From Myxococcus stipitatus (GTDB taxonomy: Bacteria > Myxococcota > Myxococcia > Myxococcales > Myxococcaceae): 64,000 nt of DNA. The notes below the pieces were generated by a model. The model saw only the letters and a program-made list of their open reading frames with translations, was not told the origin of the DNA and searched no databases. Shown here in pieces: positions 36,661 to 48,211 of the stretch (its first letter is position 1; every line of letters starts with the position of its first letter). Position numbers and translations under genes: made by a program. The stretch lies in the NCBI RefSeq assembly GCF_038561935.1, contig NZ_CP102770.1, forward strand, positions 6,386,001-6,450,000. Direction: 5' to 3'.

Positions 36661-37668
36661 ATGAGTCCCATGCATACCGCCCGCCGCAAGGGCCGCGTCA
36701 GCCGGAGCCCTCGCCCCAGCACATCTCAGCCTTCGAACACAGGCCTGGACCTGTCGGGCATCAACCTCAACCTCGCCGTCGCCCTGGATGCGTTGCTGAC
36801 GGAGGTCAGCGTCACCCGCGCGGCGAAGCGCATCGGCATCACCCAGTCCGCCATGAGCCATGCCCTGGCCCAGCTGCGCGAGCTGATTGGAGATGCCCTG
36901 CTCATCCGAGGCCGCGGCGGCATGGTGCGCACGCCTCGCGCCGAGCAGCTCGCCGCCCCTCTTCACCGGGGCCTGCTCGAGGTCCAGCGCGCCCTGCGCA
37001 ACGAGTCCGTCTTCGAGCCGCGCACCTCCTCGCGCCGCTTCACCATCGCCTCGGGCGACTACCACGCCGCCACGCTGTTGCCGCCGCTGCTGGAGATCCT
37101 GGACACCGAAGCCCCTGGCGTCGACATCACCATCCGCCCCTTGGTGGTTCCCCAGCTCGAGGCCCAGCTGGAGAGCGGCGAGGTGGACCTGGTCGTCGCC
37201 GCCTTCCCAGACCCCTTCCCCGCGCTTCGCCAGCAACGGCTCTTTCGTGAGGACTTCGTCTGCATCGTCCGCCGCGACAACACCGCCGTGAAGCGCGGCC
37301 TGGACCTGGAGACCTACCTGCGCCTTCCCCATGTCCTCATCAGCCCCCGAGGCGACGGCGCCGGCGCGGTGGACATGGCCCTGGAGCGATTGGGGCAATC
37401 CCGGCGCATCGGCCTGCGACTGCCCTACTTCCTCACCGCTGCCCTCTCCGTGGTCCGCTCCAACCACGTCCTCACCGCACCTCGACGGCTCGCCGAGCTC
37501 TTCCAGGACTTGTGCCCCGTCAGGCTGATGCCCCCTCCGGTCACCCTCGCTCCTTTCGACGTCCTCCAGCTCTGGCACGAGCGCTTCGACGATGAGCCCG
37601 CCCACCGCTGGCTGCGAACCCAGGTCGCTCGCGCCGCCGCCGCGCCGCGCCTTTCCCGACCGACCTGA
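36661..37668 (+). CDS. LysR-family transcriptional regulator
   Basis: A 335-residue regulator. The N-terminal winged helix-turn-helix reads LDALLTEVSVTRAAKRIGIT then QSAMSHALAQLRELIGD, canonical for the family, after an extra basic stretch of about 30 residues. The co-inducer domain (RFTIASGDYHAATLLPPLLE, GEVDLVVAAFPDPF) is of the NodD/PcpR-like type with a degenerate first strand. ATG at 36661 is the first start after the dyad at 36643-36655; the next ATG is three codons on. Its position and the dyad suggest autoregulation and control of the divergent NmrA-like gene. Ligand unknown. Confidence 0.9.
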   Translation: MSPMHTARRKGRVSRSPRPSTSQPSNTGLDLSGINLNLAVALDALLTEVSVTRAAKRIGITQSAMSHALAQLRELIGDALLIRGRGGMVRTPRAEQLAAPLHRGLLEVQRALRNESVFEPRTSSRRFTIASGDYHAATLLPPLLEILDTEAPGVDITIRPLVVPQLEAQLESGEVDLVVAAFPDPFPALRQQRLFREDFVCIVRRDNTAVKRGLDLETYLRLPHVLISPRGDGAGAVDMALERLGQSRRIGLRLPYFLTAALSVVRSNHVLTAPRRLAELFQDLCPVRLMPPPVTLAPFDVLQLWHERFDDEPAHRWLRTQVARAAAAPRLSRPT

Positions 37669-37923
37669 CGAAGCACCGGGAGCCGCCAGGCACGCGATAC
37701 ATCCAGGGAAGCACCGAAGAGCCCGCGCCCCCCAGCACCGTCACGGGCTTGAAAGGCCCGTATCCCGCGCCGCCGCCGCAGCGCGCAACGCTCGATAACC
37801 CCTGGTGACTCCACGCCTTTTTCGAGCAAAGCAGTCGTGCTGTCGTTCGCGGACAGGGTCACTGAACGCCGATTCACCTGTGGGCGAGCATCCGATGGGC
37901 CGACCGGTGTAGGGTGCGACCCT

Positions 37924-38544
37924 ATGACTTCTTCCGAGAAGCTGATTTTCACGCAAACCGTGGAAGCGCTCTTCGTGCGCGCCCTCGAGAACCGGCTCAC
38001 GCCAGCGTGCCGCGAGCACCTGCGCCGTGCGGGGCTGGACCTCGACCAGAAGCTGGGGCGGACGTACACGCTGGAGCAGTGGAAGGAGTTCCTCCGCATC
38101 GCCGCCGGTCACGTCTACGGAGGCGTCCCCGCCGAGGCCGCCTACTACTCGCTGGGCGAGCGCTTCATGGACGCGTACTTCGGCACCTTCTTCGGCCGCG
38201 CGCTCCTGGGGGTCGTCCGGCTGGCGGGCCCCCGGCGGATGCTGCTGCGCGCGGGGATGGGCTTTCGCGCCGGCAACAACTTCAGTGTGGTCGAAATCGT
38301 TGAGCGCAGTCCCACTTTCGTGGAGCTGCGGATGAACGATGTGCTCGCGGACCTGCCCACGTTCTCCGCGGGCCTGCTGGCGCGCGCGGTGGAGCTGTGC
38401 GGTGGCCACCGGGTGGTGGTGCTCCCCGAGGAGTTCGATGGGGTCTCCTCGACGTTCCACATCCGGTGGGCCGAGCTGACCGCCGAAGCCGCCATGCCTC
38501 CTCCCGAGGACGGAGCCGCGGGCGCGTCGCGCCCTCGCGCCTGA
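37924..38544 (+). CDS. DUF2378-type myxobacterial paralogue
   Basis: A 206-residue soluble protein similar to the large DUF2378/TIGR02265 paralogous family of Myxococcus. Family-like segments are EALFVRALENRLTPACREHL, YTLEQWKEFLRIAAGHVYGG, and ALLGVVRLAGPRRMLLRAGM with YYSLGERF between. The function of the family is unknown; the fold seems helical and related to heme-NO-binding-like ligand domains, though I cannot show this. ATG at 37924 is preceded by AGGG at 9 bp. The open frame extends upstream but codon use there is poor. The gene stands alone. Confidence 0.8.
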   Translation: MTSSEKLIFTQTVEALFVRALENRLTPACREHLRRAGLDLDQKLGRTYTLEQWKEFLRIAAGHVYGGVPAEAAYYSLGERFMDAYFGTFFGRALLGVVRLAGPRRMLLRAGMGFRAGNNFSVVEIVERSPTFVELRMNDVLADLPTFSAGLLARAVELCGGHRVVVLPEEFDGVSSTFHIRWAELTAEAAMPPPEDGAAGASRPRA

Positions 38545-38727
38545 GTCCTTCGCGCCCCCTGTCGCAATCCGCCAGGGTGGCGCGCGAAACGCCACGCTCG
38601 CACCGCGGCCGAGCGGGCACACCGATGACTCCGGAGAGCCTCGCTCCCGAGTCAGTCCGCGGCCCCACCCCATCGCCTTCCGGCTGGCATCGTCGCTGCA
38701 GTCCCTGGGTCCCGTCGCGGAGGACTC

Positions 38728-39528
38728 ATGGACAGCAACGGTGACGAGAACGGTGCGATGGTGAAGCTCGAGCGTGGCGCGCTCTGGGGTTGGGGGTTGG
38801 TGGTGCTGGTGGCCGCGGTGCTGGCGGGAGCCGGCGTCTGGCACGGCCTGCTGCACGGGACACCCCACACCGCCACGACCCCACCCACGGAGGCCGTGCC
38901 CGTCGCGGTCCGGGCCCCCGACACGCCGCCCCTGCCCTCCTCGGCCCAGATGGACGCCCTCCTGCGCTCGCGACTCGCCGGAGCCTCGTCCCGCTCCGAG
39001 TTCGGCGCGTGGCTGAGGGAGTCGGACCTGCTGCGCCGCTTCGTCGCCGTCGTCGCGAACATGGCCAGCGGCGAGAGCCCTCGCTCGGTGGTGGCCTTCC
39101 TGGCGCCGCGCGGTGACTTCCGGGTCCGCACCCACGACGGCCGGAGCGTCATCTCTCAGGGCTCCTACACGCGCTACGACACGCTGGGCCTCGTGGTGGC
39201 GAGCCTCGACTCCACGCTGCTCGTGGACACCTACCGCGAGGTGCGCAAGCTGGCCGAGCAGCTCCACCAGGAGAGCGCCCCGCCCGGGAGCAGCTTCGAC
39301 TCGACGCTCGAGCGCGCCTTCGCGCAGGTCCTCGCGGTGCCCGTGCTGGACGGCGAGGTGGAGGTGGTGCCCCGGGGCGCGCTGTACGTGTACGCGGACC
39401 CGGCGCTGGAGGCGCTCACGCCCGCGCAGAAGCACCTGCTGCGCATGGGCCCGGCGAACCTGCGCCACATCCAGGGCAAGGTCCGGGAGATTTCGCTGAA
39501 GCTCAACCAGCAGGCCTCGAGGCCCTGA
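38728..39528 (+). CDS. DUF3014-type membrane-anchored protein
   Basis: A 266-residue protein with one N-terminal transmembrane helix (LWGWGLVVLVAAVLAGAGVW), a Thr/Pro-rich linker (TATTPPTEAVPVAVRAPDTP), and a periplasmic domain with LRESDLLRRFVAVVANMASG and YTRYDTLGLVVASLDS. These match the DUF3014 family as I know it. No catalytic signature. It precedes a histidine kinase gene on the same strand, but a large nested hairpin occupies the short gap, so co-transcription may be interrupted or regulated there. ATG at 38728 fits a short cytoplasmic N terminus. Confidence 0.78.
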   Translation: MDSNGDENGAMVKLERGALWGWGLVVLVAAVLAGAGVWHGLLHGTPHTATTPPTEAVPVAVRAPDTPPLPSSAQMDALLRSRLAGASSRSEFGAWLRESDLLRRFVAVVANMASGESPRSVVAFLAPRGDFRVRTHDGRSVISQGSYTRYDTLGLVVASLDSTLLVDTYREVRKLAEQLHQESAPPGSSFDSTLERAFAQVLAVPVLDGEVEVVPRGALYVYADPALEALTPAQKHLLRMGPANLRHIQGKVREISLKLNQQASRP

Positions 39529-39554
39529 GCGCCCGCCCGCCCCCCGGGCCAGCT

Positions 39555-39608
39555 CCCGGCGCGAAGTCCCACCCTCCGGGTGGGCATCTCTCCCCGCTTC
39601 GCGCCGGG
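39555..39608 (+). promoter_or_regulatory. Nested hairpin (cruciform-like) directly before the histidine kinase gene
   Basis: A perfect 12-bp stem (CCCGGCGCGAAG at 39555-39566 with its exact complement at 39597-39608) encloses a second perfect 7-bp stem (CCCACCC at 39568-39574 with GGGTGGG at 39578-39584, loop TCC). The outer stem ends at the base before an ATG (39609). It follows the DUF3014-type stop by 26 bp. It could act as terminator, attenuator or translational control element; no T-run follows. Confidence 0.65.
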
Positions 39609-39626
39609 ATGTTGGTATCTGCCCTC

Positions 39627-41730
39627 ATGCGCTCCTCCCTGCTGCCTGTCCTGCTGCTGTGCACGGCGCTCACCGGCGTCATCGGCGGGGCTGTGCACTT
39701 CATCCAGCGAGATCGGCAGGCCCTGGTGGACCAGTTCGCCCGGGAGCGGCGCGCCCAGCTCCAGGAGGCCGCGCGGGGAGTCTCCGAGGCCCTGGAGGAC
39801 GTGGGCGAGGACCTGCGCTTCACCGTGGAATTGCTGTCCCAGCCCGGCACCGCCGAGGAGCACCGCCGCGAGCTGCGCGCGCTGCTGGAGGCCGTGGGCC
39901 AGTACAAGGCCATCGTCGTCTTCGGGCCGGACGGACGGGAGCAGCTGCGGCTGTTGGACCGGCGCACCGGTGAGTCACTCGCCCGGCAGTACCCGGCCGA
40001 CGAGCTGGCCCGCACCGCAAAGAGCGCGCTGCAGGGGCCGTCCGGCCACATCGCGTCCTCGCCGCCCTTGTCCACGGATGCCTCCGGCTGGCTGCGAGCC
40101 TTCGCCACCGCCCTGCCCGATGATGCCCCGGGAGGCGGCGGCGCGGTGGTGGTGCTGGTGAATGCCGAGCCCCTGTTCGCGCCGCTCAAGCTGCTCACCG
40201 CGGAGAGCGACACGCACCTGTTGCTGCTCGGCGCGCATGGAGCCCCCACGCCGCTGAGTGCCCCGTCGCTCGCGGCCCACTATCAGCGGCTCGCCGCGCA
40301 TCCCCGCGACACGCCGGGCTTCTCGGAGCTGGCGCGGCGCATGGGCGAGGGCGAGGAAGGCTCGCGGCTCATCGAGCGCGCGGAGGCCCTGACCCTGGGG
40401 CTGGGCGACGCGGAGGTGGTGGCGAGCTTCGCGCCCGTGCGCATCAAGAATGGCGCGATGTGGCCGCTGGCCATGCTCTCCTCCACCCGAGGGCTGCGCT
40501 CCCATGAGCGCAACCTGGTGCTGCGCCTGTCGCTCGCGGCGCTCCTCGTCTCGTGTTTCCTCATCGCCTTCGGCGTGTACGTGGTGCTCGCGCGCAGCCG
40601 CGCCGTGGCGCTGCAAGAGAGCCTGCGCCACGCGAGCCGGCTGGCCCACCTGCACGACAAGACGCAGAAGATTCTCGACCACATCCCCACGGGGGTCCTC
40701 GCCCTGTCCACGTCCGGGCGCATCACCTCCGCCAATCGCGCCATCGGCTCGCGGATGCCTCCGGACGCGGTGGGCGCGACGCTGGCGGCGGCGTTTCCCC
40801 AGGCCCATGCGCCCGTCATCCAGCGCCTGGAGGAGCTGGTCGACGCGGCGGGGGGCGACAACCGCGTGCGCAGCCTCCACGGCGTGCCCTTGCAGCTCTT
40901 CGAGGAGGAGGGCCACTTCAACGTCCACGCCGTCCCGCTGGAGCCACATCAGCCCGATGTCCGGACGCTGCTCGTGCTGGAGGACCTGAGCGACCTGCGC
41001 GCGCTGGAGGGACAGCTCCTGCGCGCGGAGAAGCTGACCACGGTGGGCGTGCTGGCGGCGGGAATCGCCCACGAGATTGGCACCCCGCTGGGCGTCATCC
41101 GAGGCCGCGCCGAGTATGTGCAGACCAAGCTGGGCGCGGAGCATCCGCAGTCTCCGGGACTGGGGACCATCGTCGAGCAGATCGACCGGGTGAGCCGCAC
41201 CATCCGGCAGCTGCTGGACTTCTCGCGCCTGCAGCCCGCGGAGTCTCGCGCGGTGCCGCTCGTGCCGCTCGCCTCGAGCGTGCAGGAGCTGCTGCGCGTC
41301 GAGGCGGAGCGGCGACGCGTGGACCTGCGGCTGGAGGTCTCGCCCACCGTGCCTCCCCTGGCGGCGGACGCGGACCAGCTCCAGCAGGTGCTCGTCAACC
41401 TGCTGCTCAACGCGTGTGACGCGTGCGGGCCCGGCGGACAGGTGCGGTTGACGGCGTCACTCGGGGAGGCGGATGCCTCGGGTGCATGGGGACAGGTCCG
41501 CATCCGGGTCGAGGACGACGGCTGCGGAATCGCTCCGCGGCACCTGCATCAGGTCTTCGACCCTTTCTTCACCACCAAGAAGCGCGGACTGGGCACCGGC
41601 CTGGGGCTGACCATGGTGGCGCACATCGTTCGGAACCATGGCGGGCGCATCGAGCTGGACAGCGCGCCCGGCCAGGGGACACGGGTGACGCTGCAATGGC
41701 CCGCCGCGGCCCCCGCGCGAGAGGAGCACC

Positions 41731-41741
<11 letters not shown>
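39627..41741 (+). CDS. Membrane sensor histidine kinase
   Basis: A 704-residue two-component kinase. A transmembrane helix (SLLPVLLLCTALTGVIGGAV), an extracytoplasmic sensor of about 270 residues, a second helix (LSLAALLVSCFLIAFGVYVV), a PAS-like domain (ILDHIPTGVLALSTSGRITS), then the H box AGIAHEIGTPLGVIRGRAE with phospho-acceptor H482. N box (NLLLNACDAC), G1 (DDGCGI), F (FDPFFTTKK) and G2 (GLGTGLGL) complete the ATPase. ATG at 39627 is preferred to 39609, because the latter abuts the hairpin stem with no room for a ribosome-binding site. The stop overlaps the response-regulator start by 11 bp; the pair is clearly a cognate system with an NtrC-type output. Confidence 0.92.
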
Positions 41742-43092
<1,351 letters not shown>

Positions 43093-43172
43093 CCACCGGC
43101 ACCTGGGCGTTCTGCAACGCCGCGACGGGAGGTCGCGGGTGTCGCTCGAAGGAAGGTCGCACGGCATGGCGC

Positions 43173-43682
43173 ATGCTTCGTCACCGAGGCATGCGCCCTC
43201 TTCTCCTCGCGGTGTTCTTCACGGTCCTGGGTTGTGCGGCGCGGCAGCCCGGGGCCGTCATCCCCCCACAAAACCAGACATCCGATGCGCCGGTCACCGC
43301 GCGGCCGGAGCACGAGCGGTCCTCCTCCATGACCGAGTCCCCCGACGTGGAGTTGATTCCCCTGACGATGGAGCCGGTGTACTTCGAGCTCGACTCGACG
43401 ACGCTCATGCCCGAGTTCCGCGACACGCTGACGCAGCTGGCGGATGCGCTGCGAAAGCGCCCCGAGGCACGGGTGAGCATCACCGGCCATACCTGCGAGC
43501 TGGGAACCACGGAGTACAACCTCGCGCTGGGCCAGCGCCGCGCCTCCGTGGTCCGCGACTACCTGCGCCGGCTGGGCGTGGAGTCGTCCCGGCTGTCCAC
43601 CCTGTCCTATGGCGAGGAGCGCCCGCTCTCGGCGACGGCCCTGGAGAAGAACCGCCGGGCGGAGGTGCAGTGGCTGCACTGA
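43173..43682 (+). CDS. OmpA/Pal-like lipoprotein
   Basis: A 169-residue predicted lipoprotein (signal RPLLLAVFFTVLGC, lipobox Cys21) with a C-terminal OmpA-like peptidoglycan-associated domain: VYFELDSTTLMPEFRDTL and TEYNLALGQRRASVVRDYL. It should anchor the outer membrane to the wall. In the ligand loop the sequence reads GHTCELG, so the Asp normally contacting diaminopimelate (GHTDxxG) is replaced by Cys, while the conserved Arg pair remains. Wall binding may therefore be altered. Start is ambiguous between ATG 43173 and ATG 43191; both leave a workable signal peptide. The gene lies 80 bp after the NtrC-type regulator. Confidence 0.82.
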   Translation: MLRHRGMRPLLLAVFFTVLGCAARQPGAVIPPQNQTSDAPVTARPEHERSSSMTESPDVELIPLTMEPVYFELDSTTLMPEFRDTLTQLADALRKRPEARVSITGHTCELGTTEYNLALGQRRASVVRDYLRRLGVESSRLSTLSYGEERPLSATALEKNRRAEVQWLH

Positions 43683-43719
43683 GGCCAGGATTCGAATCGG
43701 CGAGCAACGAAGCCAGAAG

Positions 43720-44919
43720 CTAGGGCGTCTTGGAGACGAGGCGCAGCTCAAAGGCCCCGGCATCGAAGCCGCTGCCGGAGGAACGGAAGAAGCTGGATGT
43801 GTACATCTTGTCCACGTGCGCGACCGCGAGCTTGTTCAAGTCGGCCGGATTGGGGACTTCCCACTCCGCCGTGTTCGCATCCATGAAACGGCACGTGGTA
43901 TCCGTCTTGTGCATTCCCACCACATGCCCGGACTCATCTCCATCCGCGCTTCGGCCATTCTTCGGTGTCATGCTCAGGCGGTAGTAGCCGTTCTCCAGCG
44001 TCGTTGAGTTCAGCTTGGAGGACAGCTCGGAAATGTTTCCCTCGAGGACAGGCTCACCCCGCCGCATCTTGTCGCTCACGGCCGTAAGCTTTTTGAAGAT
44101 CGCCTCCTGCTTGTCATAGGAAGCATTGAGCTGGCCCGCGAGCGACTGAGCCTCCGTTGAAGTCGGCCCCTTGTCGTTGAGCGCCGTCTGAAACTCCGCC
44201 TTCAACCGCTTGGAAGTCGCGCCCTCCGTCTTCATGTCGGCGGCCAGAGACTTGAGCTCCTTGACCATGTCCGCTTCCGCATGCTGTCCGATGACGAGAT
44301 TGCCGAACTTGTGCTCCACCAACACGGCGAAGTCCGCGACGGCAGCCGCCTGATTGGGCGCGGACTCATTCATGTGGATCCACTGGGAGGTCATGTGGCT
44401 GCACACCCCCTGCGATCCCTCGGCGAAGGCCGCCTTGACCGCGGGGTCGGCCATGATGGGGTTCTGGCTCTGATCGATGTAATGGAGAACCTTCGCGCTG
44501 GGGACCTTCTCGTTGATGGCGTCACACTGCTTCTTGATGTGCGGCGTAGGCTCGATGTGCGTCTGGTGATTCAAGGTCCGGAGCATCTCCTCCGCGCCTT
44601 GATGGAACTTCGCCATGTCCATGCTGTTGCGCCGAACGAGGCTGGCAGGCTTCTGCCCTGTCTTGTTCAACGCCAGAGTGGGATGCTCCAAGGTCGACGA
44701 CAAGTGTGGCTTGCCCGTCTGGGTAGCGGAGTCGGTTTTGCCCGCGAAATCATCCTTCTTCGCGGGTGTCGTCGTCGCGGCCCCCTGCGTCTGCTGAGTC
44801 TTGGTGGCCGCCTGACTCTTCTCCATCTCTGCTGCAGGGATCGACGTGGATTGCGACGTCTGCGTCGTTCGAGGGGGAGTGAAGACAGTCGGCTTGCTAC
44901 CAACGTTCGGCGGGGCCAT
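43720..44919 (-). CDS. YopT-like (C58-type) cysteine protease, candidate effector
   Basis: A 399-residue protein with no export signal and a disordered Thr/Gln/Lys-rich N-terminal 90 residues. The C-terminal part carries the three blocks of the YopT/AvrPphB protease family: GVCSHMTSQW with C173, GHVVGMHK with H332, and RFMDANTAEWEV with D347, at spacing (159 and 15 residues) similar to YopT. The length is also close to YopT. Such enzymes cleave lipidated or other target proteins inside host or rival cells. Coding G+C is clearly lower than in neighbours, suggesting transfer. GAGGA precedes the ATG at 44919. No secretion genes are adjacent, so delivery and target are unknown. It is convergent with the OmpA-like gene. 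Confidence 0.78.
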   Translation of the reverse strand: MAPPNVGSKPTVFTPPRTTQTSQSTSIPAAEMEKSQAATKTQQTQGAATTTPAKKDDFAGKTDSATQTGKPHLSSTLEHPTLALNKTGQKPASLVRRNSMDMAKFHQGAEEMLRTLNHQTHIEPTPHIKKQCDAINEKVPSAKVLHYIDQSQNPIMADPAVKAAFAEGSQGVCSHMTSQWIHMNESAPNQAAAVADFAVLVEHKFGNLVIGQHAEADMVKELKSLAADMKTEGATSKRLKAEFQTALNDKGPTSTEAQSLAGQLNASYDKQEAIFKKLTAVSDKMRRGEPVLEGNISELSSKLNSTTLENGYYRLSMTPKNGRSADGDESGHVVGMHKTDTTCRFMDANTAEWEVPNPADLNKLAVAHVDKMYTSSFFRSSGSGFDAGAFELRLVSKTP

Positions 44920-45033
44920 GGATCCTCTGGCGTATGGACTTGGAGATGGACGGAGCCCGAAGCATAGGGGGCTCCCACCGTCGCGCCAACACGAAGCGGC
45001 ACACGCTCCAGGGCCAAGGCATTGGCGGGGGCG

Positions 45034-45927
45034 CTACGTTCCGGAGACGTGTTCCCCACCGGGCGTGGTGTCATTCAGCACCGCACCCGCCCGATTCTCG
45101 ACCGCCTCCAAGAACGAGTGGATGCAGCGGACACATGCCCCCGGGTCCTCGAGCGGAAACAGGTGTCCGCCAGGAAGTTCGCTGAACAGGGTCCCCGGCA
45201 TGACTCGCCGGGCCTTCGCGAACGCAGCCGGCAGCAGCGTCTCCGTGGCCTGCCCCCGCACGATGAGCGACGGCACGCGGACGGCGCGCAGTGAGCGCCA
45301 CACATCCTTCGCATACGTCTCGAAGACCCGGGCCTCCCACTCGCGGGGAATCGTCAGACGAACGCCGCCCTCGGGCGACTCCGTCAGGCCATACCGGAGG
45401 TAGTCCTCGAAGCACTCCGCATCGAAGACCTTGAACAGCGGCTTCTTGCGGTAGCTCAGCGCCGCCTCCTCACGAGAGCCCCAGTGCGCGCGCCGCCTGC
45501 GCGCCAGGCTCGCGGGAGGGACACGGCCGAGCTGCCCCACCCCTCGCAGCACGTCGATGGCCAGCTTGCGCCACCCCGAGAACAACACCGGGTCCAGCGC
45601 CACCACGGCCCGGAACAACCCCGGCTCCCTCACCGAGGCCAGCAGCGTCGCCACGCCTCCCATGCTGTGGCCCACACCGAGGACTCCGTCCAGCTTCGCC
45701 GCGCGAAGGGCCTGAATCAGGTCCTCCGCCATGTCGTCCCACGTCCGCATCGAGCGAGGGTCCGAGCCCGGCACCAGACAGCGGCTGTGCACCGTCACGA
45801 CGCGGTAGCGCGGCTTCAGGAGCTCGATGAGCTTTCGGTACGTGCCCGGGGGAAAGCCATTGGCGTGCGCCAGGTGCAGCACCGGACCGGTGCCGCCCCA
45901 CTCTTCCAGGTGAAGGGCCTTGCTCAT
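45034..45927 (-). CDS. Alpha/beta hydrolase
   Basis: A 297-residue alpha/beta hydrolase-fold enzyme without signal peptide. The oxyanion region is LHLAHANGFPPGTYR, the nucleophile elbow GVGHSMGG (S88), the acid lies near VRGQATETLLPAAF, and the catalytic His is in LPGGHLFPLEDP. Thus the triad appears complete. Substrate unknown; esterase or carbon-carbon hydrolase activity is possible. GGAAGGGCG precedes the ATG at 45927. It is on the same strand as, and 61 bp downstream of, the MnmC-like gene, so co-transcription is plausible. Confidence 0.85.
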   Translation of the reverse strand: MSKALHLEEWGGTGPVLHLAHANGFPPGTYRKLIELLKPRYRVVTVHSRCLVPGSDPRSMRTWDDMAEDLIQALRAAKLDGVLGVGHSMGGVATLLASVREPGLFRAVVALDPVLFSGWRKLAIDVLRGVGQLGRVPPASLARRRRAHWGSREEAALSYRKKPLFKVFDAECFEDYLRYGLTESPEGGVRLTIPREWEARVFETYAKDVWRSLRAVRVPSLIVRGQATETLLPAAFAKARRVMPGTLFSELPGGHLFPLEDPGACVRCIHSFLEAVENRAGAVLNDTTPGGEHVSGT

Positions 45928-45988
45928 CGCCCTTCCCGGATACCGCGAAGCGCCCCCGCTGTCTGCCTCGACGAGACGAGACGAGGAC

Positions 45989-48081
<2,093 letters not shown>

Positions 48082-48211
48082 TCAAGAGCCCGCCATTCCA
48101 GGCATTTTTCGTGTACCTCCAGGCGTTTGCTCAGGTCACCGCGCGACAGAGGGGACGCGAATCCACGCTTCCTTGGCCGCTCCGCGTCAATTCCGCTACA
48201 ACGCCCCCGCC

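Noticed and set aside
38834-38850. TGGCAC-like sequence resembling a sigma-54 -24 element near the DUF3014-type gene
   Set aside because: It is inside the coding sequence and the -12 element (TTGC) is not at the correct spacing.
43688-43698. GGATTCGAATC between the OmpA-like and YopT-like genes looks like a tRNA T-loop, suggesting an attachment-site remnant
   Set aside because: It is just a 10-bp palindrome; no acceptor stem, anticodon arm or direct repeat at the far end of the YopT-like gene could be found.
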